A DNA stretch of 44,513 bases from NCBI GenBank assembly GCA_016841675.1, contig JAENYQ010000021.1, forward strand, positions 1 through 44,513, written 5' to 3'. The stretch comes from Desulfotomaculum sp. (lineage in GTDB: Bacteria; Bacillota; Desulfotomaculia; Desulfotomaculales; Desulfallaceae). The position numbers and the translations under genes were made by a program. How positions within the stretch are numbered: position 1 is the stretch's first letter; every line of letters begins with the position of its first letter. The notes under the pieces were generated by a model. The model saw only the letters and a list, made by a program, of their open reading frames with translations. It was not told where the DNA came from and did no database searches. This document shows, one piece after another, positions 28,079 through 35,093 of the stretch.

Positions 28079-28144
28079 TTGGTATTTTAACCAGGGCATG
28101 AATGCTATGCAACATCAGCTGGATTAACAAAGGGAGGTACTTAT

Positions 28145-28396
28145 ATGGGCGTGGAACGCCGCATCGGGGTAATTGGCCTGGTGGTGGAACAGAGGGAAAA
28201 AGCCAACTCCATCAACGCCATTCTTAGCGCCTACGGGGAAGTAATCGTGGGGCGCATGGGCATTCCATACCGGGAAAGAGGTTTATCAGTTATCTCGTTG
28301 ATTGTGGATGGCAGCACCGATGAAATAGGCGCCCTGACAGGCAAACTGGGCCAAATTGGCGGGGTGCGGGTAAAAAGCGCACTGGTAACGCGGTGA
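28145..28396 (+). CDS. TM1266-family putative iron-only hydrogenase system regulator
   Basis: An 83-aa single-domain protein (RRIGVIGLVVEQREKANSIN ... RERGLSVISLIVDG) of the ACT/NikR-C-like ferredoxin fold found beside [FeFe]-hydrogenase maturation genes and annotated as a putative regulator. It has no DNA-binding domain of its own. A GGGAGG RBS lies before the ATG. hydF follows after 21 bases and hydE after one more base, so the three form one operon. The biochemical role in the family is unproven; small-molecule sensing is inferred from the fold. Confidence 0.85.
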   Translation: MGVERRIGVIGLVVEQREKANSINAILSAYGEVIVGRMGIPYRERGLSVISLIVDGSTDEIGALTGKLGQIGGVRVKSALVTR

Positions 28397-28417
28397 GATT
28401 AGGACAGGAGTGTTTGC

Positions 28418-29698
28418 ATGGAAAATTCTTACTCCAACTTGCAACAAATCCAACTTGCAACACCTGGCACCATGCACGATACGCCCCGGGGTGGCAGGTT
28501 GCACATTGCTTTGTTGGGCCGGCGCAATGTCGGTAAATCGAGTTTGATTAACGCTCTGACCGGTCAGAATCTGGCCATCGTCTCCCCCGTGGCCGGCACC
28601 ACCGCCGACCCGGTGTACAAATCCATGGAGATTCTGCCCATCGGCCCGGTGGTGCTCATTGATACCGCGGGGCTTGATGACACCGGGGAACTGGGGCGGA
28701 AACGGGTAGCCAAGAGCCTGGCCGTGCTGGAAAAAACTGACTTGGTGTTGCTGGTGGTGGATCCACTGCAGGGCTTCGGGGAAGTGGAGCAACAGGTAAT
28801 GGACACTGCCACCCAAAAGCGGGTGCCCCTGCTGGCGGTGATTAACAAGACCGACCTGCTGTCCGAACCGGATACCTTTTCGCTTGGGCTGCCGGATGTG
28901 CCCCGGATGGCGGTGAGCGGTCTTACCGGCCAGGGCATCGGCGAGTTGAAACAGACCTTGGTCAAACTGGCCCCCAAAGACTGGACGGCACCCGCCATCG
29001 CCGGCGACCTGGTGCCCCCGGGGGAACTGGCGCTCCTGGTGGTGCCCATCGACCTGGCGGCCCCCAAGGGCAGGCTAATCCTGCCCCAGGTGCAGACCAT
29101 CCGGGATCTTTTGGATCATGACTGCCTGATCATGGTGGTCAAGGAAACAGAACTGCAAGCAGCCTTGCAAAGGCTGCCACAGCCGCCTGCCCTGGTGATT
29201 ACCGACTCCCAGGTTTTTGCCAAGGTGAACGCCGACACCCCGCCCGGCGTACCGATGACTTCATTCTCTATTCTGTTTGCCCGTTATAAGGGCGACCTGG
29301 CCACCTTGGTGGACGGAGCACTGGCGGTGGATGACCTGCGGCCCGGCGACCCGGTGCTAATTGCCGAGGCCTGCACCCACCACCGAATGGCGGACGACAT
29401 CGGCACCGTAAAAATTCCCCGTTGGCTGCGTCAGAATGTGGGCGGGGAGCTGGATTTCCATTGGTCCAGCGGCATTGAGCTGCCGCCCGGTCTGGCCAGA
29501 TACAAGTTAATTGTCCACTGCGGTGCCTGCATGATTAACCGCCGAGAAATGCTCAGCCGGATGATGACCGCCCGGGCCGCCGGCGTGCCCATAGTCAACT
29601 ACGGGGTCTTGATTGCTTATATGCACGGCATCCTCAGGCGAACCCTGGATCCCTTCCCCGAGGTGCTGGCCATGCTGGACGAAAAAGGAATGAATTAA
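28418..29698 (+). CDS. hydF: [FeFe]-hydrogenase maturation GTPase HydF
   Basis: The 426-aa protein has an N-terminal GTPase domain (P-loop GRRNVGKSS at 34-42, G3 DTAGLDD near 72-78, NKTD at 143-146). The C-terminal half has the cluster ligands C319-T-H321 and H367-C368-x-x-C371. HydF is the scaffold that receives the 2Fe subcluster made by HydE and HydG and passes it to HydA. Start: ATG at 28418 behind AGGAG. Known HydF proteins begin close to the DTPRGGRLHIALLGRRN stretch. Here about 18 extra residues precede it, and most of that DNA (28435-28472) is a copy of a dispersed repeat also found at 32624, so the extension looks acquired. hydG and the hydrogenase are not in this window. Confidence 0.95.
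   Translation: MENSYSNLQQIQLATPGTMHDTPRGGRLHIALLGRRNVGKSSLINALTGQNLAIVSPVAGTTADPVYKSMEILPIGPVVLIDTAGLDDTGELGRKRVAKSLAVLEKTDLVLLVVDPLQGFGEVEQQVMDTATQKRVPLLAVINKTDLLSEPDTFSLGLPDVPRMAVSGLTGQGIGELKQTLVKLAPKDWTAPAIAGDLVPPGELALLVVPIDLAAPKGRLILPQVQTIRDLLDHDCLIMVVKETELQAALQRLPQPPALVITDSQVFAKVNADTPPGVPMTSFSILFARYKGDLATLVDGALAVDDLRPGDPVLIAEACTHHRMADDIGTVKIPRWLRQNVGGELDFHWSSGIELPPGLARYKLIVHCGACMINRREMLSRMMTARAAGVPIVNYGVLIAYMHGILRRTLDPFPEVLAMLDEKGMN
28435..28472 (+). repeat. 38-bp dispersed repeat inside the start of hydF
   Basis: Matches 32624-32661 at 36 of 38 positions. It begins CAACTTGCAACAAAT and ends CAACACCTGGCACCA. Here it is translated in frame as part of the HydF N-terminal extension. A shorter piece (CAACACCTGGCACCAGG) occurs at 30917-30933. 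Confidence 0.85.
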
Positions 29699-29699
29699 A

Positions 29700-30776
29700 A
29701 TGAACTTCTTTAGCGCCAACCTGAATAAAATCCTGGCGGGAAAAAGCCTGGGGCAGCCTGGGTTAGAAACCCTGCTGGGCGCCCGGGGAGAGCAGATTCG
29801 GGATCTATTTGCCGCCGCCAACCGGGTGCGCCGCTCCGGCGTCAGGGACGCTGTGCACCTGCGGGCCATTATTGAGTATTCCAACTACTGCCGCAAGAAC
29901 TGCCTTTACTGTGGTTTGCGGCGGGATAATAAGACCCTGCCCCGCTACCGTCTGGCGTTGGCAGATATTTTGGACGCCGCAGGCCGGGCCGCCAGCCTGG
30001 GTTACCGCACCGTGGTGTTGCAGTCAGGCGAAGACCCGTATTATAGCGCCGCGGACATAGCCCGGCTGGTGGAACAAATCAAGGACCGGCAGGACCTGGC
30101 CGTCACCCTGTCCCTGGGGGAATACAGCCGGGAAACATACCGAACCTGGCGGGAGGCCGGCGCCGACCGCTACCTGTTAAAGCAGGAAACCAGCGACCCG
30201 GTATTGTTCAAGTACCTAAAACCCGACGGCAGTCTGCAAAACAGGCTGCAATGCCTGCATTGGCTGAAGGAACTGGGTTACCAGACGGGCAGCGGCAACA
30301 TGGTGGGCCTACCGGGGCAAACCTCGGCCACTCTGGCCGGTGATATTGCCCTGATGCGCGAACTGGACGTGGAAATGGCGGGCATCGGGCCCTTTCTGCC
30401 CCACCAGGACACCCCCCTGCGGAGCGCTGCGCCGGGCAAACTGGAAACCACGCTGGTGACACTGGCGGTAGCTAGGCTGTGCCTGCCCCGGGCCCACCTG
30501 CCGGCCACCACGTCATTGGGTACCCTGACCCCCGAAGGCTATAAATTGGCCCTGGGCTGCGGCGCTAACGTGATTATGCCCAATTTGACTCCGGCCGAAG
30601 TGCGGCATAAATATATGATTTACCCTCAGAAAGCCGATATCAGGGATGACCCGGTGAAAGCCAAAAAAAACATTGAAATGCTTCTGGCCAGCCTGGCCAG
30701 GCCCCTGGCCGCAGATTACGGCCATGCCCCTGAATGTTGTCGTAGGGACACCCTTGCGGGTGCCCCTACGAACTAA
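29700..30776 (+). CDS. hydE: [FeFe]-hydrogenase maturase HydE (radical SAM)
   Basis: A 358-aa radical SAM enzyme with the 4Fe-4S motif C64-x3-C68-x2-C71 (CRKNCLYC), preceded by the family stretch LRAIIEYSNY. A TIM-barrel with VVLQSGED and VTLSLGEYS segments follows. HydE acts with HydG and HydF to build the dithiomethylamine-bridged subcluster of the H-cluster. It starts one base after the hydF stop, so it is translationally coupled. The last dozen codons lie in a palindromic repeat (30741-30770), so the C-terminus beyond about residue 345 (ECCRRDTLAGAPTN) is probably not ancestral. Confidence 0.95.
   Translation: MNFFSANLNKILAGKSLGQPGLETLLGARGEQIRDLFAAANRVRRSGVRDAVHLRAIIEYSNYCRKNCLYCGLRRDNKTLPRYRLALADILDAAGRAASLGYRTVVLQSGEDPYYSAADIARLVEQIKDRQDLAVTLSLGEYSRETYRTWREAGADRYLLKQETSDPVLFKYLKPDGSLQNRLQCLHWLKELGYQTGSGNMVGLPGQTSATLAGDIALMRELDVEMAGIGPFLPHQDTPLRSAAPGKLETTLVTLAVARLCLPRAHLPATTSLGTLTPEGYKLALGCGANVIMPNLTPAEVRHKYMIYPQKADIRDDPVKAKKNIEMLLASLARPLAADYGHAPECCRRDTLAGAPTN
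30741..30770. repeat. Palindromic repeat forming the 3' end of hydE
   Basis: Arms CGTAGGGACACCC and GGGTGCCCCTACG (one mismatch) around TTGC. A related piece ends GTGCCCCTACG at 36863-36873. Both are followed within 10-20 bases by CTATGACYACCCTGAAAATAG (30780-30800 and 36883-36903), showing that the two sites share a longer repeat module. Confidence 0.75.
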
Positions 30777-30809
30777 ATCCTATGACCACCCTGAAAATAG
30801 ACTTCAGGT

Positions 30810-30865
30810 TGTCATCCTGAGCGTAGCGAAGGATCTAGATTCCTCACTTCGCTCGGAATGACAAT
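30810..30865. repeat. Dispersed palindromic repeat, copy 2
   Basis: Arms TGTCATCCTGAGCG and CGCTCGGAATGACA around a GATCTAGATTC centre. Same family as 21172, 34315 and 37194. It lies between hydE and the convergent MFS gene. Confidence 0.85.
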
Positions 30866-30933
30866 CCAAGCAGATTTTCATCCTTCTAATGGTGCCACGA
30901 CAGCGGCATGGTGGGCAACACCTGGCACCAGGT

Positions 30934-32157
30934 TTACAACTCGGAATTTGAAATTGGTTTTCCAGCTTCAATTAACACTTTACTGCCCAGCAGGAAGAAG
31001 CCCTGGATAAAAAGCAGCAGCCCGGTTCCAATGAGCAGCCATTCTATTTTTAGGGAATCGGACACCGGCCCGAACACCAGCATGCCCAAGGGCATCATGG
31101 CACTTGCGATCATCCCGAAAACACCAAATACCCGGCCCAGATAATTCACATCCACCTTCTCCTGGATTAAAACTGTGGACGGGGTGTTGAAGATAGGCAT
31201 GGCAATGCCAACCAAACCCATGAAAATTAAATAGATCCAGAAAACAGGCACCAAACCCAGGGCAACGGTGCAGGCTCCGGTAATAAGCATTGACAGCGTC
31301 ATGGTATGCACTCTGTTTTTAAAGCCGCCCCAGGTAGTCATAATTAATCCCCCTACCATCATGCCGACGGAAAAGGTGATTTCAATTGCTGTCAGCCGCC
31401 ATACATCGCCGCCAAAACTGCGCGCCACTTGAAGCGGCGTCAGAAACGCCGCCGGGGCAACTAAAAAAAAGAAAAAAGCGCAGAATAAAAAGAATTGTTT
31501 AATGTAGGCATTATTTTTGATATATAGAATACCTTCGCGCATATCGCTAAAATAGCTAATCGTTTGCTTCTCCAAAGCTTTGGCGTGCACAGGCACATGC
31601 AAAAACACCAGCAGTACCAGGACCGCAATGGCCGCTGTGAAAACATCGATAAAGAATATAATTTCAATGGTGGACATGGTCAGCAGTGCACCGCTAACCA
31701 TGGGAGATATCAGCGCAACCATAGCCTGGATGCTCCCGTTTGTGGCGTTCACTTTAGTCAGCTTATCCTGTGGCACAAGCTGTGGTAGAAAGGCTCCTAC
31801 CGCCGGCAGTTGTATTCCCGCGCCGATAGCGCGAATGGCAGCCATCAAAAAGAGCAACCACAGCGCATCGTATCCCATAATAAACATAATGGCTAAAAAT
31901 AATGTGGACAGTGCGATCATGGAATCAGAGAACACAATAAGCAGTTTCCGGTTATAACGGTCAGCCCATACCCCCGCAAAGGGAGACAGGAAAAAGGTGG
32001 GCAAAAATCCGCAAATAATAAATATAGTCATCATTACACCGGACTGGGTGGTTAATGTGATATACCATAAAATTGCGTATTGCACCAGCGAGGTGCCAAA
32101 AAGCGACAGGGTCTGACTTGTCAAAAAGAGTATAGTATTCCTTTGCCAATTACTCAT
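30934..32157 (-). CDS. MFS efflux transporter (macrolide-efflux/MFS_3-like)
   Basis: A 407-aa membrane protein with about 12 helices. It opens WQRNTILFLTSQTLSLFGTSLVQ and has the loop motif FAGVWADRYNRKLL near residue 60. Later segments (GAFLPQLVPQDKLTKVNA, FNTPSTVLIQEKV) are typical of the MFS_3 group that includes macrolide efflux pumps such as MefA. Drug efflux is therefore likely, but the substrate is inferred. Its leader holds two short ORFs and two terminators (see those entries), the layout used for ribosome-targeting antibiotic sensing, which supports the efflux reading. The RBS GGAGAG is modest. Its last codons reach the edge of the CACCTGGCACCAGG repeat. Confidence 0.82.
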   Translation of the reverse strand: MSNWQRNTILFLTSQTLSLFGTSLVQYAILWYITLTTQSGVMMTIFIICGFLPTFFLSPFAGVWADRYNRKLLIVFSDSMIALSTLFLAIMFIMGYDALWLLFLMAAIRAIGAGIQLPAVGAFLPQLVPQDKLTKVNATNGSIQAMVALISPMVSGALLTMSTIEIIFFIDVFTAAIAVLVLLVFLHVPVHAKALEKQTISYFSDMREGILYIKNNAYIKQFFLFCAFFFFLVAPAAFLTPLQVARSFGGDVWRLTAIEITFSVGMMVGGLIMTTWGGFKNRVHTMTLSMLITGACTVALGLVPVFWIYLIFMGLVGIAMPIFNTPSTVLIQEKVDVNYLGRVFGVFGMIASAMMPLGMLVFGPVSDSLKIEWLLIGTGLLLFIQGFFLLGSKVLIEAGKPISNSEL

Positions 32158-32185
32158 GCTTGTCCATTCTCTCCATTCACTAAAA

Positions 32186-32278
32186 TTACACTAAAACTAA
32201 AGAATGAAATAAAAAATGCGTAGACCACAACCCGCGTTTGGGGCAGTTATTTACGCAAAATGGCATAAAGGCAGACAT
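32186..32278 (-). CDS. 30-aa leader ORF spanning a terminator, upstream of the MFS efflux gene
   Basis: It reads MSAFMPFCVNNCPKRG and ends in a hydrophobic tail; the stop lies 28 bases before the MFS ATG. The whole terminator 32208-32257 falls inside this ORF, so translation would open or close the hairpin. This recalls leader-peptide attenuation of tet(M)-like resistance genes in layout. No good SD is visible before its ATG, so translation is uncertain. Confidence 0.45.
   Translation of the reverse strand: MSAFMPFCVNNCPKRGLWSTHFLFHSLVLV
32208..32257 (-). terminator. Leader terminator 2 of the MFS efflux gene
   Basis: TGCGTA and TACGCA arms (+ strand 32252-32257 and 32217-32222), with an inner CCC/GGG stem, followed on the minus strand by TTTTTTATTTC. 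It lies within the 30-codon leader ORF. Confidence 0.55.
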
Positions 32279-32350
32279 CCGTATTTTATGAGGCAAAACT
32301 ACGGGATCCTAAGCATGCCCTTATAATACTTTACCTGCACCAAACTGCAT

Positions 32351-32375
32351 AAAAAATAAAACCCTGCCTCCAGGG
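32351..32375 (-). terminator. Leader terminator 1 of the MFS efflux gene
   Basis: CCCTG-GAGG-CAGGG followed by TTTTATTTTTT on the minus strand, a compact intrinsic terminator. It lies 34 bases after the stop of the MYSLFL leader ORF. Confidence 0.7.
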
Positions 32376-32408
32376 TGCCGTCAAACAGTTATATGAAACA
32401 GGTGAATA

Positions 32409-32429
32409 TTATAAGAACAATGAATACAT
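32409..32429 (-). CDS. 6-aa leader peptide MYSLFL
   Basis: A minimal ORF, ATG to TAA, with an ideal SD (AAGGAG, 7-base spacing). It precedes terminator 1. Upstream of the SD, TGCGTCAA can pair with TTGACGGCA just before the terminator, giving an alternative structure that encloses the ORF. A -10 hexamer TATAAT lies at 32493-32498. The layout is that of ribosome-mediated attenuation. Confidence 0.6.
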   Translation of the reverse strand: MYSLFL

Positions 32430-32559
32430 TGTAAATCTCCTTGAATTAGACTTGACGCATTAACATAGTACTACTGTTTTAATTCCGGGTCAATTATAGA
32501 TTAAAGCATTCTTGATAAATGCAAGCAGCTTACAAATTATGCCAACACTTGACACCAAA

Positions 32560-32601
32560 CCGGGGTCAGAATATATTTTAATAAAAATATACTGACCCCG
32601 G
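32560..32601 (-). terminator. Long perfect hairpin after glnA
   Basis: The arms contain CCGGGGTCAG and CTGACCCCGG plus an inner ATATTTT/AAAATAT stem, making one long palindrome. It lies 69 bases beyond the glnA stop, with TTTGG following on the minus strand. It may end glnA transcription or be a repeat element. Confidence 0.5.
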
Positions 32602-32623
32602 TTAAATTTACATATTATGTTAT

Positions 32624-32661
32624 CAACTTGCAACAAATTAAACTTGCAACACCTGGCACCA
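32624..32661. repeat. 38-bp dispersed repeat (second copy of the hydF-start repeat)
   Basis: 36 of 38 bases match 28435-28472. Here it is intergenic, just after glnA. Confidence 0.85.
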
Positions 32662-32669
32662 AATTAATA

Positions 32670-33992
32670 TTAGAATCTGGACAGGTACTGGTCTACTTCC
32701 CACTGGTGCACCTTGGTACGGTAGTCGTCCCATTCCTTCATCTTGGCTTCCACGAGTTTTTCATAGATGTGCACGCCAAGGGCATCCTTAATTACTTCGT
32801 CCTTGGCCATCTCCGCGTAGGCTTCCTGCAGATTTTCCGGCAGGGATACGATGCCCAGTCCGTCCAGTTCGGACTGGGTCATCTGGTAAATGTTCCTGTC
32901 GCAGGCCGGCGGTGGTGCAATTTGGTTGTTGATGCCGTCCAGGCCGGCGGCCAGGCAGGCAGTCAGGACCAGGTACGGGTTGCAGGACGGGTCAGGATTA
33001 CGTAATTCAACCCGGGTGCTGGAGCCGCGTTTGGCCGGGATGCGAATTAGGGGACTGCGGTTGCGACCACTCCAGGCCAGGTAAACAGGAGCTTCATAGC
33101 CGGGCACCAGCCGCTTGTAAGAGTTTACAATGGGGTTGGTGATAGCGGCAAACGACCGGGCGTGCTTCAGCAGGCCGCCAATATAATAAAATGCCTCTTT
33201 GCTCATTTGCATTTCACCTTCGGGCTCATAGAAGGCGTTCTGATCACCCTTGAACAGTGACATGTTGGTGTGCATGCCGCTGCCGTTGATACCGAAAATC
33301 GGCTTGGGCATAAATGTGGCATGTAAACCATGCCGCTGGGCAATGGTCCGGACCACGAACTTAAAGGTCATAATCTTGTCGGCGGTATCCAGAGCATCGG
33401 AATATTTGAAGTCAATTTCATGCTGACCGGGGGCCACCTCGTGGTGAGAGGCCTCAATTTCATATCCCATTTGCTCCAGGGTAAGCACGACTTCCCTGCG
33501 GGCCTGCTCGCCAAAATCTACCGGTGAAAGGTCGAAGTAACCGGCGTTGTCGTGAGTTTGCAAGGTGGGTAAACCGTTTTCATCCAGCTTAAACAGAAAG
33601 AATTCCAGTTCCGGTCCCACCTGCATGGAGTAACCCAAGTCGGCCGCTTTGGCCAGGGCACGCTTTAAATTCAGCCTGGGGCAACCTGCAAAGGGAGTGC
33701 CGTCGGGATTGTAAATGTCGCACATTAGCCTGGCTACGCCGCCATCACGGGGTCGCCACGGAAACACCACGAATGTGTCGGGGTCCGGGCGCAGGTACAT
33801 GTCGGATTCTTCGATTCGGGCAAAACCGTCAATGGATGAACCGTCAAACATTAATTCCCCATCCAGGGCTTTTTCCAGTTGTTCAATAGTTATGGCTACG
33901 TTTTTCATAACGCCTACGATATCAGTGAACTGCAAACGGATAAACTTAACGCCCTTTTCCCTTGCCTCTGCTATAACACTTCTCTTGTCCAT
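32670..33992 (-). CDS. glnA: Glutamine synthetase type I (alpha subclass)
   Basis: A 440-aa protein from the ATG at 33992, chosen because AAAGGTGG lies 6 bases upstream (the frame is open to 34022 without an RBS). It has the beta-grasp N-terminus ([18 protein letters not shown]) and a catalytic domain with the metal and ATP motifs [25 protein letters not shown] and [16 protein letters not shown]. Length and the RNIYQM region fit GSI-alpha, so adenylylation at a NLYDLP-type tyrosine is not expected. It makes glutamine from glutamate, ammonium and ATP. Expression is likely controlled by the leader at 34055-34156: a sigma-A type promoter, two hexaloop hairpins and a terminator. It neighbours amt-glnB, forming a nitrogen block. 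Confidence 0.95.
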   Translation of the reverse strand: MDKRSVIAEAREKGVKFIRLQFTDIVGVMKNVAITIEQLEKALDGELMFDGSSIDGFARIEESDMYLRPDPDTFVVFPWRPRDGGVARLMCDIYNPDGTPFAGCPRLNLKRALAKAADLGYSMQVGPELEFFLFKLDENGLPTLQTHDNAGYFDLSPVDFGEQARREVVLTLEQMGYEIEASHHEVAPGQHEIDFKYSDALDTADKIMTFKFVVRTIAQRHGLHATFMPKPIFGINGSGMHTNMSLFKGDQNAFYEPEGEMQMSKEAFYYIGGLLKHARSFAAITNPIVNSYKRLVPGYEAPVYLAWSGRNRSPLIRIPAKRGSSTRVELRNPDPSCNPYLVLTACLAAGLDGINNQIAPPPACDRNIYQMTQSELDGLGIVSLPENLQEAYAEMAKDEVIKDALGVHIYEKLVEAKMKEWDDYRTKVHQWEVDQYLSRF

Positions 33993-34054
33993 GAGAAACC
34001 ACCTTTCATTTTTTAAAATCATAATTTATTTTGCTAATGCGCCATAATTATCTC

Positions 34055-34156
34055 GGAAAAACACAAAGCCCTCGAAACAAGTTGTAAACCAACCTGTTTC
34101 GAGGGCATCTTTGCCTCTGCTTGGAATTGCAGTTTAATACACCGTTGTATTAAACT
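34055..34156 (-). promoter_or_regulatory. ANTAR-type antitermination leader of glnA
   Basis: Reading the minus strand, hairpin P1 (34156-34131) has a perfect 10-bp stem, AGTTTAATAC/GTATTAAACT, and hexaloop AACGGT. Hairpin P2 (34117-34101) has stem GAGGC/GCC(C)TC and hexaloop AAAGAT. Both loops have A1 and G4. The P2 3' arm overlaps the 5' arm of a 13-bp terminator (34105-34093 with 34081-34069, arms CCCTCGAAACA/TGTTTCGAGGG) followed by CTTTGTGTTTTT. Two such loops and overlap with a terminator is the target signature of ANTAR-domain antiterminators. Confidence 0.8.
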
Positions 34157-34173
34157 ATTTAATTGATGACTAC

Positions 34174-34202
34174 ATTATAATTTAACCCAGTATAAAAATC
34201 AA
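34174..34202 (-). promoter_or_regulatory. glnA promoter
   Basis: TTGATT (34202-34197), a 17-base spacer, and TATAAT (34179-34174) on the minus strand. Transcription would start near 34167, just before hairpin P1 of the antitermination leader. Confidence 0.7.
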
Positions 34203-34314
34203 TATAAATTATCGAATTTATAGGGCTGGAGAACCCCGAATACTCATCCACTGTGGGCACAATTTGATGAGAGAAGCATTTTTCATCAACAATTGTGCAC
34301 CACAAAGGGAAGCA

Positions 34315-34368
34315 GTCATCCTGAGCGTTAGCGAAGGATCTAGATTCTTTACTGCTTTCAGAATGACA
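34315..34368. repeat. Dispersed palindromic repeat, copy 3
   Basis: GTCATCCTGAGCGTTAGCGA ... AGAATGAC. Same family as 21172, 30810 and 37194. It is more decayed on the right arm (ACTGCTTTCAGAATGAC). Confidence 0.8.
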
Positions 34369-34420
34369 ATCCACAATAAATGGCTATTTCTTCTTCTGGT
34401 CATTAAACCTAGTGACTACA

Positions 34421-34564
34421 TTAGTAACTTGAGTTTAGTTCAGAGCCGGTAACGACGCCTTGAAGTCTTTCCCGGTCTATAGATGCTTTCTGAAAGGGCT
34501 GCCTACGCATTCTGTGCTGCAAGGCAAGATTAACCGTCCCATTTGTACCATAGCCGACCTCCAT
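34421..34564 (-). CDS. Possible 47-aa ORF, unrecognised
   Basis: Reads MEVGYGTNGTVNLALQHRMR and continues with a basic, polar tail. No convincing SD is present; TTGACA lies about 50 bases upstream. It might be a remnant of a mobile-element gene. No function is proposed. Confidence 0.25.
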   Translation of the reverse strand: MEVGYGTNGTVNLALQHRMRRQPFQKASIDRERLQGVVTGSELNSSY

Positions 34565-34649
34565 AGAAGTTACTGGCGGGTCATTTAAAACTGTTATGAA
34601 CTATTGTCAATTTATTTTAATGTTTCCAATATGCTATAAAAGCGGGAAA

Positions 34650-34692
34650 AACATAAAAATGCCCGGCGTTCCCCTGGGGGGAATCCGGGCAT
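34650..34692 (-). terminator. Intrinsic terminator of amt-glnB
   Basis: ATGCCCGG (34692-34685 on minus) pairs with CCGGGCAT (34666-34659), with an inner CCCC/GGGG stem, followed by TTTTTATGTTTTT. It lies 16 bases after the glnB stop. Confidence 0.85.
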
Positions 34693-34708
34693 CCTAGTTA
34701 TAAATCTA

Positions 34709-35047
34709 CTACACTGCTGCATCGCCTTTTTCGCCGGTGCGGATCCGAACAGCATTATCAATTTTAGTGATGAAAATTTTGCCGTCACCAATTGCCCCGG
34801 TTCTGGCCGCTTTTATAATCACCTCAACCACTCCGTCAGCATCCTGATCAGCTATAACAATTTCAATTTTTACCTTGGGCAGCAAGTTAATGCTGTATTC
34901 AGTACCGCGGTATACTTCTTTTCGCCCTTTTTGCAGCCCACAGCCCATTACCTGAGACACCGTCATGCCGTGAATCCCATGCTGGGACAGGCCCTCCTTG
35001 ATGTCCTCCAATACGCCGGGTCTGACAATAGCTTCTATTTTAACCAT
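34709..35047 (-). CDS. glnK: Nitrogen regulatory PII protein (GlnB/GlnK)
   Basis: A 112-aa PII protein. It begins MVKIEAIVRPGVLEDIKEGL, has the T-loop RGTEYSINLLPKVKIEIV with the conserved tyrosine at residue 51 (site of uridylylation in other bacteria), and the C-terminal signature GAIGDGKIFI. PII trimers bind ATP, ADP and 2-oxoglutarate, and the GlnK branch blocks AmtB when ammonium is high. The ATG at 35047 follows AAAGGA; a start at 35056 has no RBS. It lies 46 bases after amt on the same strand, the classic amtB-glnK pair, so control of Amt is the likely role. The symbol glnK is chosen from context; glnB is equally possible by sequence. Confidence 0.92.
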   Translation of the reverse strand: MVKIEAIVRPGVLEDIKEGLSQHGIHGMTVSQVMGCGLQKGRKEVYRGTEYSINLLPKVKIEIVIADQDADGVVEVIIKAARTGAIGDGKIFITKIDNAVRIRTGEKGDAAV

Positions 35048-35093
35048 GATCAGCATCCTTTCCCTTGAATTTTTAATATACTAACACATCTTA

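Noticed and set aside
28145-28396. The small regulator considered as NikR
   Set aside because: It lacks the ribbon-helix-helix domain and the nickel-site histidines, and it sits in the hydF-hydE operon, so TM1266-like fits better.
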